A stretch of 64,000 bases of DNA from Candidatus Phytoplasma luffae (GTDB lineage Bacteria > Bacillota_I > Bacilli_A > Acholeplasmatales > Acholeplasmataceae): positions 620,001 through 684,000 of the forward strand of contig NZ_CP054393.1 in NCBI RefSeq assembly GCF_018024475.1, given 5' to 3'. The notes beneath the pieces were generated by a model, which was given only the letters and a program-made list of their open reading frames with translations, made no database searches and had not been told where the DNA came from. Positions 56,384-64,000 of the stretch are shown here, piece by piece; within the stretch, counting starts at the first letter, position 1, and every line of letters begins with the position of its first letter. The position numbers and the translations under genes were made by a program.

Positions 56384-57620
56384 AATTTTTTTTTCTTTTA
56401 GTATTAATTTTTTTATTTTTTTTTAAATTTTGATTAGTAGTTGAAAAATTTTTGACATTTTTTTTATTTTTTGTTTTTGTAGGTAAAAATTTTTTGAAAT
56501 TTTTTGTAGTTTTTGTTTTTATTGTTTGTTCACGGAAACCATTTTCGGTTAAAACTATATTTTGAAAAACAATATTATGTTGTTGTTTAATTTTTTGTAA
56601 AGATTTTTGTTCTTTTTCATCGTAAAAAATTAAAACTTTTCCTTCTTTTCCCATTCTTCCCGTTCTACCACTTCTGTGTTGAAAAAATTCTAAGTTTTTT
56701 TTAGGCAAATCATAGTGAATAACCCATTCAATATCTAAATCTAAACCTCTCGCCATCAAATCACTAGTTAAAATATATTGATATTTCATTTTTTTTATTT
56801 CATTGAAGAAATATTTTCTTTTTTGTATTTTTAAATCAGAAGAAAAATTTAAAATATTAAAATTAAATGTTTTTAAAAAATTATATATTTTAGATTGTTC
56901 TTCTTTTTTTGATACAAAAATTAAGGCTGAATAAGGATTTAAATTTTTCATTAAATGTTTTAAATCATTCAAACGTTTTTCTTGATAACTTAACAAAGTG
57001 TAATATTTTAAATTTAATTTTTGTTTATCATTAGTATTTAAAAATAGAGATTTTCCAAAATATTTGTTAATAAAAGGGTTCATGTTACTAGTGATAGAAG
57101 CAGAGAATAATAAAATTTTAGGTTTCCAACTTGTTAATAAAACATCTAATAAAGATAATGAACTTTGCTCGAACAACATATCTGCTTCATCTAAAACTAA
57201 AAAAGAAGATTTAGCGAATTTAATTGTTTTAAAAACAGTATAATATTCAAATAATTTATTTAAAGTGGTTATGATTAAAGGAGATTGTTTTTTTTCTAAA
57301 TTTTTTATTGTTTTTTGTTTATCCATACCGCCATATAGAATTTTTACTTGAGAACTTCTTTGTTCTATTTGTTTTATCATTTGGAAAATTTGAAAAATTA
57401 ATTCATTATTAGGAGCGATAATAATAGCTTGAGTTTTATTTTGTCGCCAATCAATTTCGCTTAAAATAGGTAATAAATAAGCATGTGTTTTTCCTGTCCC
57501 TGTTGGCGAAATACCTACTATATTTAAAGGTTTTTGAAAATTATTAAATAATTCTTCTTGAATAGGAGTAATGGTTTCAAATTTTAATTGTTTTAGTTTG
57601 TTTTTGATATAATTTGTCAT
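56376..57620 (-). CDS. DEAD-box RNA helicase
   Basis: This 414-residue protein has the core motifs of DEAD-box helicases: Q motif (FETITPIQEELF), motif I SPTGTGKTHAYLLP, motif II LDEADMLFE, motif III SASIT (usually SAT), DLMARGLDLDIEWVIHYD and HRSGRTGRMG. A basic Lys/Asn/Thr tail (about 360-414) should bind RNA. Such CshA/CshB-like enzymes help ribosome assembly and mRNA turnover. The start is ATG 57620, 9 bases after AAGGGA; an ATG 24 bases upstream has no ribosome site. It overlaps nfo at its end. Confidence 0.93.
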   Translation of the reverse strand: MTNYIKNKLKQLKFETITPIQEELFNNFQKPLNIVGISPTGTGKTHAYLLPILSEIDWRQNKTQAIIIAPNNELIFQIFQMIKQIEQRSSQVKILYGGMDKQKTIKNLEKKQSPLIITTLNKLFEYYTVFKTIKFAKSSFLVLDEADMLFEQSSLSLLDVLLTSWKPKILLFSASITSNMNPFINKYFGKSLFLNTNDKQKLNLKYYTLLSYQEKRLNDLKHLMKNLNPYSALIFVSKKEEQSKIYNFLKTFNFNILNFSSDLKIQKRKYFFNEIKKMKYQYILTSDLMARGLDLDIEWVIHYDLPKKNLEFFQHRSGRTGRMGKEGKVLIFYDEKEQKSLQKIKQQHNIVFQNIVLTENGFREQTIKTKTTKNFKKFLPTKTKNKKNVKNFSTTNQNLKKNKKINTKRKKNYE

Positions 57621-57779
57621 TAAAGCGAATCCCTTAATAAACAAAACATTTTTAATTTATTTTTTTTATATTATAATATAAATATAAGTTATAAAAAGTT
57701 ATAAAATATTTTGTTTATTTATAATTTGTTTATAAAAAACATCTTTTAATTATTATCAAAAAAAAAAGAAAGAAAAAAA

Positions 57780-57950
57780 ATGAATAAAAAAAAAGATTTA
57801 ATATCTAAAAAAAATAAAAAAAATAATATTAGCAAAATAAATAAAAGTTTATTATTAAAAAGAATTTTTTTTATTATTTTGATTTGTCTTTTTCTTTCGC
57901 CTATTTTTTTTTTCTTTAAAGATATATATGAATATCTTTTTAAAAAATAA
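57780..57950 (+). CDS. Small Lys-rich single-pass membrane protein
   Basis: A 56-residue frame starts MNKKKDLISKKNKKNN. It has about 28 polar Lys/Asn-rich residues, one hydrophobic helix (FFIILICLFLSPIFFFF) and a short end YEYLFKK. The ribosome site is weak (AAGAAAG). It lies between the divergent helicase gene and the convergent nusB gene and is closed by a hairpin at 57975-58018. The helix and terminator support a real gene. No family recognised. Confidence 0.45.
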   Translation: MNKKKDLISKKNKKNNISKINKSLLLKRIFFIILICLFLSPIFFFFKDIYEYLFKK

Positions 57951-57974
57951 ATAAATTCAAATTTTTAAATAAAT

Positions 57975-58018
57975 AAATATAAAATAAACTATTTTTTATA
58001 ATTCGTTTATTTTATATT
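57975..58018. terminator. Hairpin between the small membrane gene and nusB
   Basis: AAATATAAAATAAAC pairs perfectly with GTTTATTTTATATTT around a 14-base loop. It overlaps the end of nusB and could act on both strands. Confidence 0.55.
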
Positions 58019-58382
58019 TATTTTTTTCGACATCTTCAAAAATTAAATGCAAAATTTTATTATTAAATTTATATTGTTTGCTGTTGTTTAAATCAGAATA
58101 TTTTTTTGTTAATTCAATAGCTTCGTTAATTATTATTTTGTGAGAATTTTTTTTATTTAATAACTCAAATGTTGCCAAACGAATAATAGCTTTATCTACT
58201 TTGTTTAATCTATTAATTTCATAATTATACAAATTCTTTTTAATAATAAGATCTATTAAATCAATATTTTTAATAATATGTTTTAAAATATTGATATTTA
58301 TATTATCGTTATTATGAATATTATTTTGGTAAAAATCATATTGATATAAATCTATAATTATTGAATTTCTTATTTTTTTCAT
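57996..58382 (-). CDS. nusB: Transcription antitermination factor NusB
   Basis: This 128-residue all-helical protein shows the NusB ending pattern NRLNKVDKAIIRLATFELL followed by INEAIELTKKYSDLNNSKQY and INGILD-like KFNNKILHLI. NusB binds boxA RNA with S10 during rRNA transcription. Length is on the short side (normally 130-140). It follows sodA by 25 bases on the same strand. Confidence 0.88.
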   Translation of the reverse strand: MKKIRNSIIIDLYQYDFYQNNIHNNDNININILKHIIKNIDLIDLIIKKNLYNYEINRLNKVDKAIIRLATFELLNKKNSHKIIINEAIELTKKYSDLNNSKQYKFNNKILHLIFEDVEKNKYKINEL

Positions 58383-58407
58383 TTTTTATTTTATTTCATA
58401 TTAAAAA

Positions 58408-59040
58408 TTATTTATTATTAACAGAATTTTTAATTATTGCCTGATTCAAATTTTGTTCCACTTGCGACCAATTAATAACATTATAAAAAGCTTCTATATA
58501 ATCTTTACGTCTATTTTGAAAACTTAAATAATAAGCGTGTTCCCAAAGATCTAAACCTAAAAGAGAATACCCTATATCTAAACAATTATTTTGATTTGGA
58601 GTATTTATAATTTTTAAATTATTATCAAAATCATAAATAAGCCATGTCCAACCGCTACCAAAAAGACTTTGTGCTTTGATAGAAAATTGATCTTTAAAAT
58701 TTTCTATATTTCCGAAAAAATTTGTAATCAAATTATATATTTGATATGATTGTTTGCAAGGTTCATTTAATTTTAATATTTTCCAAAAAAAAGAATGATT
58801 AAAATGCCCCCCTCCGTTATTGATTACTGTAGTTTGAATTTCTTTTGGTAGAGAAGATATATTTTTTAATATATTTTCTAAATCATCATTAACAATTTTA
58901 TATTTATCCAAAGCAGCATTTAAATTATTGATATAATTTTGATGATGTTTAGTGTGATGAATTTCCATTGTTTGGCTATCTATAAAAGGTTCTAAATCTG
59001 TATATTTGTAATTTAATTTACTTAATTTAAAAAGATTCAT
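58408..59040 (-). CDS. sodA: Superoxide dismutase (Mn/Fe type)
   Basis: This 210-residue enzyme removes superoxide. Metal ligands are in TMEIHHTKHHQNY, GGGHFNHSFFWKIL and DLWEHAYYLSFQNRRKDYI (the DxWEHAYY signature). Mn versus Fe use cannot be decided from these motifs alone. The protein lacks a signal peptide, so it is cytoplasmic. It probably protects against host oxidative defences, as proposed for phytoplasma SODs. The gene precedes nusB on the minus strand. Confidence 0.96.
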   Translation of the reverse strand: MNLFKLSKLNYKYTDLEPFIDSQTMEIHHTKHHQNYINNLNAALDKYKIVNDDLENILKNISSLPKEIQTTVINNGGGHFNHSFFWKILKLNEPCKQSYQIYNLITNFFGNIENFKDQFSIKAQSLFGSGWTWLIYDFDNNLKIINTPNQNNCLDIGYSLLGLDLWEHAYYLSFQNRRKDYIEAFYNVINWSQVEQNLNQAIIKNSVNNK

Positions 59041-59242
59041 GTTTAAAATATTTCCTTTTTATTAAAATTAAAATATTTAAATTTTATGTTATCAAATCAA
59101 ATTCAAAATTAATTATAACATTTTTTATTAATATATAAAACTTATAAATAAGAAATGTTAAACATTTTTTATTTATAGAATTTTTTTAATTATTTGTTTT
59201 TAATTTTTTAAATTATAATAATTTGATAATGATTTTTTTATT

Positions 59243-62200
59243 TTATTTTAATAATAAAGTAATAATTAATAATAAAATTAAAACAATAATTATTATTTTG
59301 ATTATTGTGGAAGTTTTTTCTTCTTTTTCTTCTTTCGGCAAATTATAAACAACTTCTATTTCGTCTACGAATTTATTTGATTTAATAATTGCTTTATTTT
59401 TTTTTGGTATTATTTCTACTTGGAATTCTTCTGAATTTAAATTAGGATTTAATTGTTTAATTTTTTTTATTATTGTTTTATGAGAGTCATCTTCTATTTC
59501 TCCTAATTGAGTGTTAGTTAAAACATTTTTTAGAAATTTTTCTTCAGTTGTAGATGGCGAAGATTGATGAGATGGGTTTTTTGAAGTGAATCTTACTAAA
59601 ACTGATTTTAAATAATCATCAGATTGAATCCAAGCTTTTTCATCATTCGAAGAAAAAACATGTAATTCTTTTTTTTCTAAAACTTTATTTAGCTTTTTAA
59701 TTTGTTTTATGATTGTTTGTTCCGTACTATTTTCTATTTCTCCTAATTCTGTATTCGTTAAAATATCCTTTAACAGAGGTTTGGATTTATTTTTAACAGT
59801 AAAATCTACTTTTATTGAATTTTCATAATCATTAGATTTAATTATGGCGTTTTCATCGCTAGAAGCTATTATTTGAAGATTTTTATTTTCTAAAACTTTA
59901 TTTAGTTTTTTAATTCTTTCTATTATTTTTTGATTTGAATTATCTTCTATTTCTCCTAATTGAGTGTTAGTTAAAACATTTTTTAGAAATTTTTCTTCAG
60001 TTGTAGATGGCGAAGATTGATGAGATGGGTTTTTTGAAGTGAATCTTACTAAAACTGATTTTAAATAATCATCAGATTGAATCCAAGCTTTTTCATCATT
60101 CGAAGAAAAAACATGTAATTCTTTTTTTTCTAAAACTTTATTTAGCTTTCTAATTTGTTTTATGATTGTTTGTTCCGTACTATTTTCTATTTCTCCTAAT
60201 TCTGTATTCGTTAAAATATCCTTTAACAGAGGTTTGGATTTATTTTTAACAGTAAAATCTACTTTTATTGAATTTTCATAATCATTAGATTTAATTATGG
60301 CGTTTTCATCGCTAGAAGCTATTATTTGAAGATTTTTATTTTCTAAAACTTTATTTAGTTTTTTAATTCTTTCTATTATTTTTTGATTTGAATTATCTTC
60401 TATTTCTCCTAATTGAGTGTTAGTTAAAACATTTTTTAGAAATTTTTCTTCAGTTGTAGATGGCGAAGATTGATGAGATGGGTTTTTTGAAGTGAATCTT
60501 ACTAAAACTGATTTTAAATAATCATCAGATTGAATCCAAGCTTTTTCATCATTCGAAGAAAAAACATGTAATTCTTTTTTTTCTAAAACTTTATTTAGCT
60601 TTTTAATTTGTTTTATGATTGTTTGTTCCGTACTATTTTCTATTTCTCCTAATTCTGTATTCGTTAAAATATCCTTTAACAGAGGTTTGGATTTATTTTT
60701 AACAGTAAAATCTACTTTTATTGAATTTTCATAATCATTAGATTTAATTATGGCGTTTTCATCGCTAGAAGCTATTATTTGAAGATTTTTATTTTCTAAA
60801 ACTTTATTTAGTTTTTTAATTCTTTCTATTATTTTTTGATTTGAATTATCTTCTATTTCTCCTAATTGAGTGTTAGTTAAAACATTTTTTAGAAATTTTT
60901 CTTCAGTTGTAGATGGCGAAGATTGATGAGATGGGTTTTTTGAAGTGAATCTTACTAAAACTGATTTTAAATAATCATCAGATTGAATCCAAGCTTTTTC
61001 ATCATTCGAAGAAAAAACATGTAATTCTTTTTTTTCTAAAACTTTATTTAGCTTTCTAATTTGTTTTATGATTGTTTGTTCCGTACTATTTTCTATTTCT
61101 CCTAATTCTGTATTCGTTAAAATATCCTTTAACAGAGGTTTGGATTTATTTTTAACAGTAAAATCTACTTTTATTGAATTTTCATAATCATTAGATTTAA
61201 TTATGGCGTTTTCATCGCTAGAAGCTATTATTTGAAGATTTTTATTTTCTAAAACTTTATTTAGTTTTTTAATTCTTTCTATTATTTTTTGATTTGAATT
61301 ATCTTCTATTTCTCCTAATTGAGTGTTAGTTAAAACATTTTTTAGAAATTTTTCTTCAGTTGTAGATGGCGAAGATTGATGAGATGGGTTTTTTGAAGTG
61401 AATCTTACTAAAACTGATTTTAAATAATCATCAGATTGAATCCAAGCTTTTTCATCATTCGAAGAAAAAACATGTAATTCTTTTTTTTCTAAAACTTTAT
61501 TTAGCTTTTTAATTTGTTTTATGATTGTTTGTTCCGTACTATTTTCTATTTCTCCTAATTCTGTATTCGTTAAAATATCCTTTAACAGAGGTTTGGATTT
61601 ATTTTTAACAGTAAAATCTACTTTTATTGAATTTTCATAATCATTAGATTTAATTATGGCGTTTTCATCGCTAGAAGCTATTATTTGAAGATTTTTATTT
61701 TCTAAAACTTTATTTAGTTTTTTAATTCTTTCTATTATTTTTTGATTTGAATTATCTTCTATTTCTCCTAATTGAGTGTTAGTTAAAACATTTTTTAATG
61801 GTTCTCTAAAAGATCTTGTTGATACAGGTTTATATTCATCTGGAATAGTGAATTCTACTTTAGTTGAAAATTGATATTCATCCGAAACAATTTTAGCTGT
61901 TCCATCATTAGAACTTATCACTTGAAGATCTTTATTTTCTAAAACTTTATTTAATTGTCTAATTCTTTCTATGATTGTTTGTTCCGTACTATCTTCTATT
62001 TCTCCTAATTCTGTATTCGTTAAAATAGATTTTAATGGTTGTTTTTCATATTTATTTTTGAGTTCAAATGTTACTTTTACGATATCATTATAATTTGGGA
62101 CACGAACCAAAGCATGATCGTAAGCAACAACCATTATTTTAATATCTTTCTTTTCTAACACTTTATTTAATTCTTTGATTTTGTTTATTATAGTTGTTCT

Positions 62201-62650
62201 ATGATTGTTTTCTATCTCTCCTAATTCTTTTTGTGTCAAAATTTTGGTTAATTTTTTTTCATAAATAAATTCAAATTTATATTTTTCTTTTAAATTTTCA
62301 TCTTTTTTTAAATTGTTTTCGTAACCTAATATAAAAAAATATTTTTCTCCTGGAATAAATTTAGAATGTTCTTTTGAAAATTCCGAGAAATTAGGACTTT
62401 TTTCTATAATTTCTAGATCGTGTATATCATCTAATAGTAATTGTTTATTTGGCTCTTCTACCCAATTTGTTATAATTTTGTCCAAATCTTTATATTGTAC
62501 AATTAATAATTCTTCATCAGTTAAAACATCTAAATTATAATTAACTAAAGCATTTAATTTAAATCCATAATAAAAAGTAAATAAATAAAAAAATAAAGTT
62601 AAAAAATAAAAAAAATATTTCAATTTTAATATTTTATAATTTTTAATCAT
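59243..62650 (-). CDS. Giant surface protein with 13 tandem modules (Vmp/spiralin-type)
   Basis: This 1135-residue protein has an N-terminal signal or anchor (about 8-30), a roughly 110-residue unique part, 13 modules of about 70-80 residues and a C-terminal membrane helix followed by LLK. Each module carries LTNTxLGEIE, II..IK.LNKVLE..xL and a strand with (A/K)xIxS..Y. These resemble repeats of mollicute surface proteins (spiralin, lipoprotein-17 type). The size of the repeats also recalls the VmpA adhesin of flavescence doree phytoplasma. Start uncertain: AAAGG lies 20 bases before ATG 62650, an in-frame ATT at 62665 is better spaced, and ATG 62710 has no ribosome site. It is probably an adhesin; homology to VmpA is inferred. 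Confidence 0.8.
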   Translation of the reverse strand: MIKNYKILKLKYFFYFLTLFFYLFTFYYGFKLNALVNYNLDVLTDEELLIVQYKDLDKIITNWVEEPNKQLLLDDIHDLEIIEKSPNFSEFSKEHSKFIPGEKYFFILGYENNLKKDENLKEKYKFEFIYEKKLTKILTQKELGEIENNHRTTIINKIKELNKVLEKKDIKIMVVAYDHALVRVPNYNDIVKVTFELKNKYEKQPLKSILTNTELGEIEDSTEQTIIERIRQLNKVLENKDLQVISSNDGTAKIVSDEYQFSTKVEFTIPDEYKPVSTRSFREPLKNVLTNTQLGEIEDNSNQKIIERIKKLNKVLENKNLQIIASSDENAIIKSNDYENSIKVDFTVKNKSKPLLKDILTNTELGEIENSTEQTIIKQIKKLNKVLEKKELHVFSSNDEKAWIQSDDYLKSVLVRFTSKNPSHQSSPSTTEEKFLKNVLTNTQLGEIEDNSNQKIIERIKKLNKVLENKNLQIIASSDENAIIKSNDYENSIKVDFTVKNKSKPLLKDILTNTELGEIENSTEQTIIKQIRKLNKVLEKKELHVFSSNDEKAWIQSDDYLKSVLVRFTSKNPSHQSSPSTTEEKFLKNVLTNTQLGEIEDNSNQKIIERIKKLNKVLENKNLQIIASSDENAIIKSNDYENSIKVDFTVKNKSKPLLKDILTNTELGEIENSTEQTIIKQIKKLNKVLEKKELHVFSSNDEKAWIQSDDYLKSVLVRFTSKNPSHQSSPSTTEEKFLKNVLTNTQLGEIEDNSNQKIIERIKKLNKVLENKNLQIIASSDENAIIKSNDYENSIKVDFTVKNKSKPLLKDILTNTELGEIENSTEQTIIKQIRKLNKVLEKKELHVFSSNDEKAWIQSDDYLKSVLVRFTSKNPSHQSSPSTTEEKFLKNVLTNTQLGEIEDNSNQKIIERIKKLNKVLENKNLQIIASSDENAIIKSNDYENSIKVDFTVKNKSKPLLKDILTNTELGEIENSTEQTIIKQIKKLNKVLEKKELHVFSSNDEKAWIQSDDYLKSVLVRFTSKNPSHQSSPSTTEEKFLKNVLTNTQLGEIEDDSHKTIIKKIKQLNPNLNSEEFQVEIIPKKNKAIIKSNKFVDEIEVVYNLPKEEKEEKTSTIIKIIIIVLILLLIITLLLK
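59480..61795 (-). repeat. Tandem array of 453-bp units in the surface protein gene
   Basis: Five linker copies recur every 453 bp exactly (for example at 59550, 60003, 60456, 60909 and 61362). Each unit encodes two modules plus a Ser/Pro-rich linker. The copies are nearly identical, and a Lys/Arg codon alternates between successive units, giving a 906-bp higher-order period. Confidence 0.95.
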
Positions 62651-62826
62651 AATAATGACAGAAATTAATACCTTTCTTAGCTTAAATAACTTAAATCTAA
62701 ATAAAGACATATAATTCGTAATTAAATATATTAAAATTAAAAAATAATATTTATATTATTTTATTTAAAATTATTTTTTTTAATTTATTTTCAAATATTA
62801 ATATTATAGTATAAAAGATTTTTTTT

Positions 62827-62879
62827 AAACAATAAATAAAATTAATAAAATATTATTTTTTTATTTTTATTTATTGTTT
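62827..62879. repeat. 15-bp perfect inverted repeat
   Basis: AAACAATAAATAAAA (62827-62841) and TTTTATTTATTGTTT (62865-62879) are exact complements around a 23-base A/T loop. There is no T-tail. Confidence 0.7.
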
Positions 62880-63304
62880 AACTTTTTTAAATTTAATTTA
62901 ATTAAAATTTTTAATTTAAAAGTTTAAACTAAAAAAAGATTTTCAATATAATTTAAAATTTATTTTATTTATTTCTATATTTGAAACGATTTTTGAAATT
63001 TATTAATTTATCTAATTTTGTGTCTCATGTATTCTTTAGTGATTTGTTTCTGTTAATTTTATTTTGTTGGGTTTTATTTTTATTCATTAATAAGTTTTTT
63101 ATTTTATTTAACGAGAATAAGATAAATAATGAAAATTTTAAAAAATAAGTATTTTATTTTACATGATTTTGTTAAAAATTTTATATTTTAAATTAATCTG
63201 TTCATAATTTAGTATTTTTTATGGTCTTGGCTTATTATTTTGGTATATAAAATTTGTGTTAAATCGCTTATTATATGAATATCTTTTTTTACATTGTTTT
63301 CATT

Positions 63305-63340
63305 AATTTTTATAAATAAAATATTTTATTTATAAAAATT
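63305..63340. repeat. Perfect 36-base palindrome
   Basis: The halves 63305-63322 and 63323-63340 are exact complements without a loop. An A/G-rich stretch and a T-run follow. It could be a cruciform, a protein site or a terminator. Confidence 0.7.
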
Positions 63341-63589
63341 AAAGGGTTTTTTATTTATTAACAAAATAATAAATAAATAAATAAAATATTAATTTACGTC
63401 TTGTAAAATAAATATGTTAAAAAAAATAATTTAGGAAGTATGTTAATCGCTTTTGTTTTAATGTTATTAAAGTTTCATGATTTTTTATTAAAATCTAGTT
63501 ATATTTAAATGTTTAAATTATCCAATGAGAAAATTTTATGGCCTTATTGATGTTTTCCTAAAAAAGTTCAAAAAATTTAAAAAAGTATT

Positions 63590-63750
63590 AAAACATCCAA
63601 AAAATTTTATTTTTTTATAAATATTTTGATTTTATAGTAGTTTTATTTTATTTGTGTGTTTTAATGAAAATAAATAAGATTAGATTTATTTTTTTGAAAA
63701 GTCTAATTTTAAACCTCCCCATATAAAACGGTTCAGAATCATCACAAATT
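63590..63750 (+). repeat. Degenerate dispersed repeat, copy 3 (right end only)
   Basis: This stretch matches the right ends of 13378-14050 and 48207-48705: AATGAAAATAAATAAGATTA, a run with GTCTAATTTTAAA, and TATAAAACGGTTCAGAA. The palindrome at the end is broken by substitutions. Confidence 0.5.
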
Positions 63751-63880
63751 TGAATTTAAAAATAAAAAATGTAATAATTATACTAAATTTAATAAAAAAA
63801 TATATTTTTTTATCTCAAAAGAAAATTAATCAAAATAATATATATAAAAAATTAAAATTTTAAAAAAAAGAGGTTTTTGG

Positions 63881-64000
63881 ATGGATATTGAAGGCGTTTT
63901 ATTAGGGTTTTTCGGAGGATTAATTATAGGTTTTATATTAGGAGCTTTATTATATTCTTTACCTGAACAAGCATGGTATTGTTTGAAAAAAACATTGATA
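63881..64000 (+). CDS. Gly-rich small membrane protein (3' end outside window)
   Basis: The frame starts at ATG 63881 behind AAAGAGG (spacing about 8) and is open to the right edge (40 codons seen). It reads MDIEGVLLGFFGGLIIGFIL then GALLYSLPEQAWYCLKK. The single helix with a GxxxG-like small-residue pattern resembles the protein at 44659-44859. Function is unknown. Confidence 0.6.
   Translation, partial: MDIEGVLLGFFGGLIIGFILGALLYSLPEQAWYCLKKTLI

Larger units (their letters stand above)
62711..63880. other. 1.2-kb gene-free, repeat-rich gap
   Basis: I find no convincing gene here. The gap contains a perfect 15-bp stem at 62827-62841/62865-62879, a 20-codon frame at about 63130 (MKILKNKYFILHDF), a perfect 36-base palindrome at 63305-63340 and part of the dispersed repeat at 63590-63750. 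It looks like decayed mobile DNA. Confidence 0.5.

Noticed and set aside
59480-61795. Regular spaced repeats resembling a large CRISPR array
   Set aside because: The units are 453 bp, nearly identical along their whole length and in a single open reading frame. There are no short repeats with unique spacers.

Overview
The window is very AT-rich, uses TGA as an ordinary stop (for example at the end of thyA and infC), and carries small-genome mollicute housekeeping genes beside decayed mobile-element genes. Glycolytic enzymes, a 2-hydroxycarboxylate transporter, potential-mobile-unit (PMU) genes (sigma factor, ssb, HU, FtsH-like AAA+ proteins, IS3-family transposase) and repeat-rich surface proteins together point to a 'Candidatus Phytoplasma' chromosome. 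The species cannot be fixed from the sequence alone.

Layout. Positions 1-1697 hold a minus-strand PMU operon (sigma factor, ssb, HU, membrane coiled-coil protein). Positions 2126-9260 are housekeeping: pyk and a 2HCT carrier on minus; trmD, tyrS, sufS and sufU on plus. Positions 9458-17131 are accessory: an orphan membrane M41 peptidase, a broken DUF234-type ATPase, small unknown proteins, a three-member family of Asn/Pro-rich membrane proteins (one dead), and IS or repeat debris. Positions 17132-26937 are mostly housekeeping: rplU-prp-rpmA-obgE and an ECF-like S component, trhO, ackA, tRNA-Ser, thyA-dfrA-plsC, a BI-1 protein, rpsP and rplS. Positions 27367-35126 are accessory: a repeat-bearing membrane protein, then a cassette with sigma factor, three membrane-anchored proteins and a membrane AAA+ ATPase, then an IS3 remnant. 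Positions 35155-48061 return to core genes: glycosyltransferase, PAP2 phosphatase, infC-rpmI-rplT, a frameshifted M42 peptidase, rpmH-rnpA-yidC, eno and gpmI. Positions 48846-55403 hold a second large cassette: two membrane proteins, a membrane AAA+ ATPase, a secreted 838-residue coiled-coil protein and a membrane M41 peptidase. Positions 55496-59040 carry nfo, a DEAD-box helicase, nusB and sodA. From 59243 there is a giant repeat surface protein, then 1.2 kb of repeat-filled non-coding DNA and the start of a small membrane protein.

The most interesting system is the pair of cassettes at 28.3-33.6 kb and 48.8-55.4 kb. FtsH normally joins two membrane segments, an AAA+ motor and an M41 zinc protease in one chain. 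Here motor and protease are separate proteins, each behind a single N-terminal membrane segment, interleaved with secreted or membrane coiled-coil proteins. A single N-in segment would put motor and protease outside the cell membrane, in the host cytoplasm where ATP exists. This topology is an inference.

Other points of interest are non-AUG starts (AUU for infC, apparent AUA for two membrane proteins), a possible attenuator before infC, an L20 protein fused to a Rho_N/SAP-like tail, a 453-bp tandem array with a 906-bp higher-order period, poly-T promoters and an 80-bp simple-sequence tract that could switch surface-protein expression, and a 24-bp perfect hairpin with a GCGA loop.
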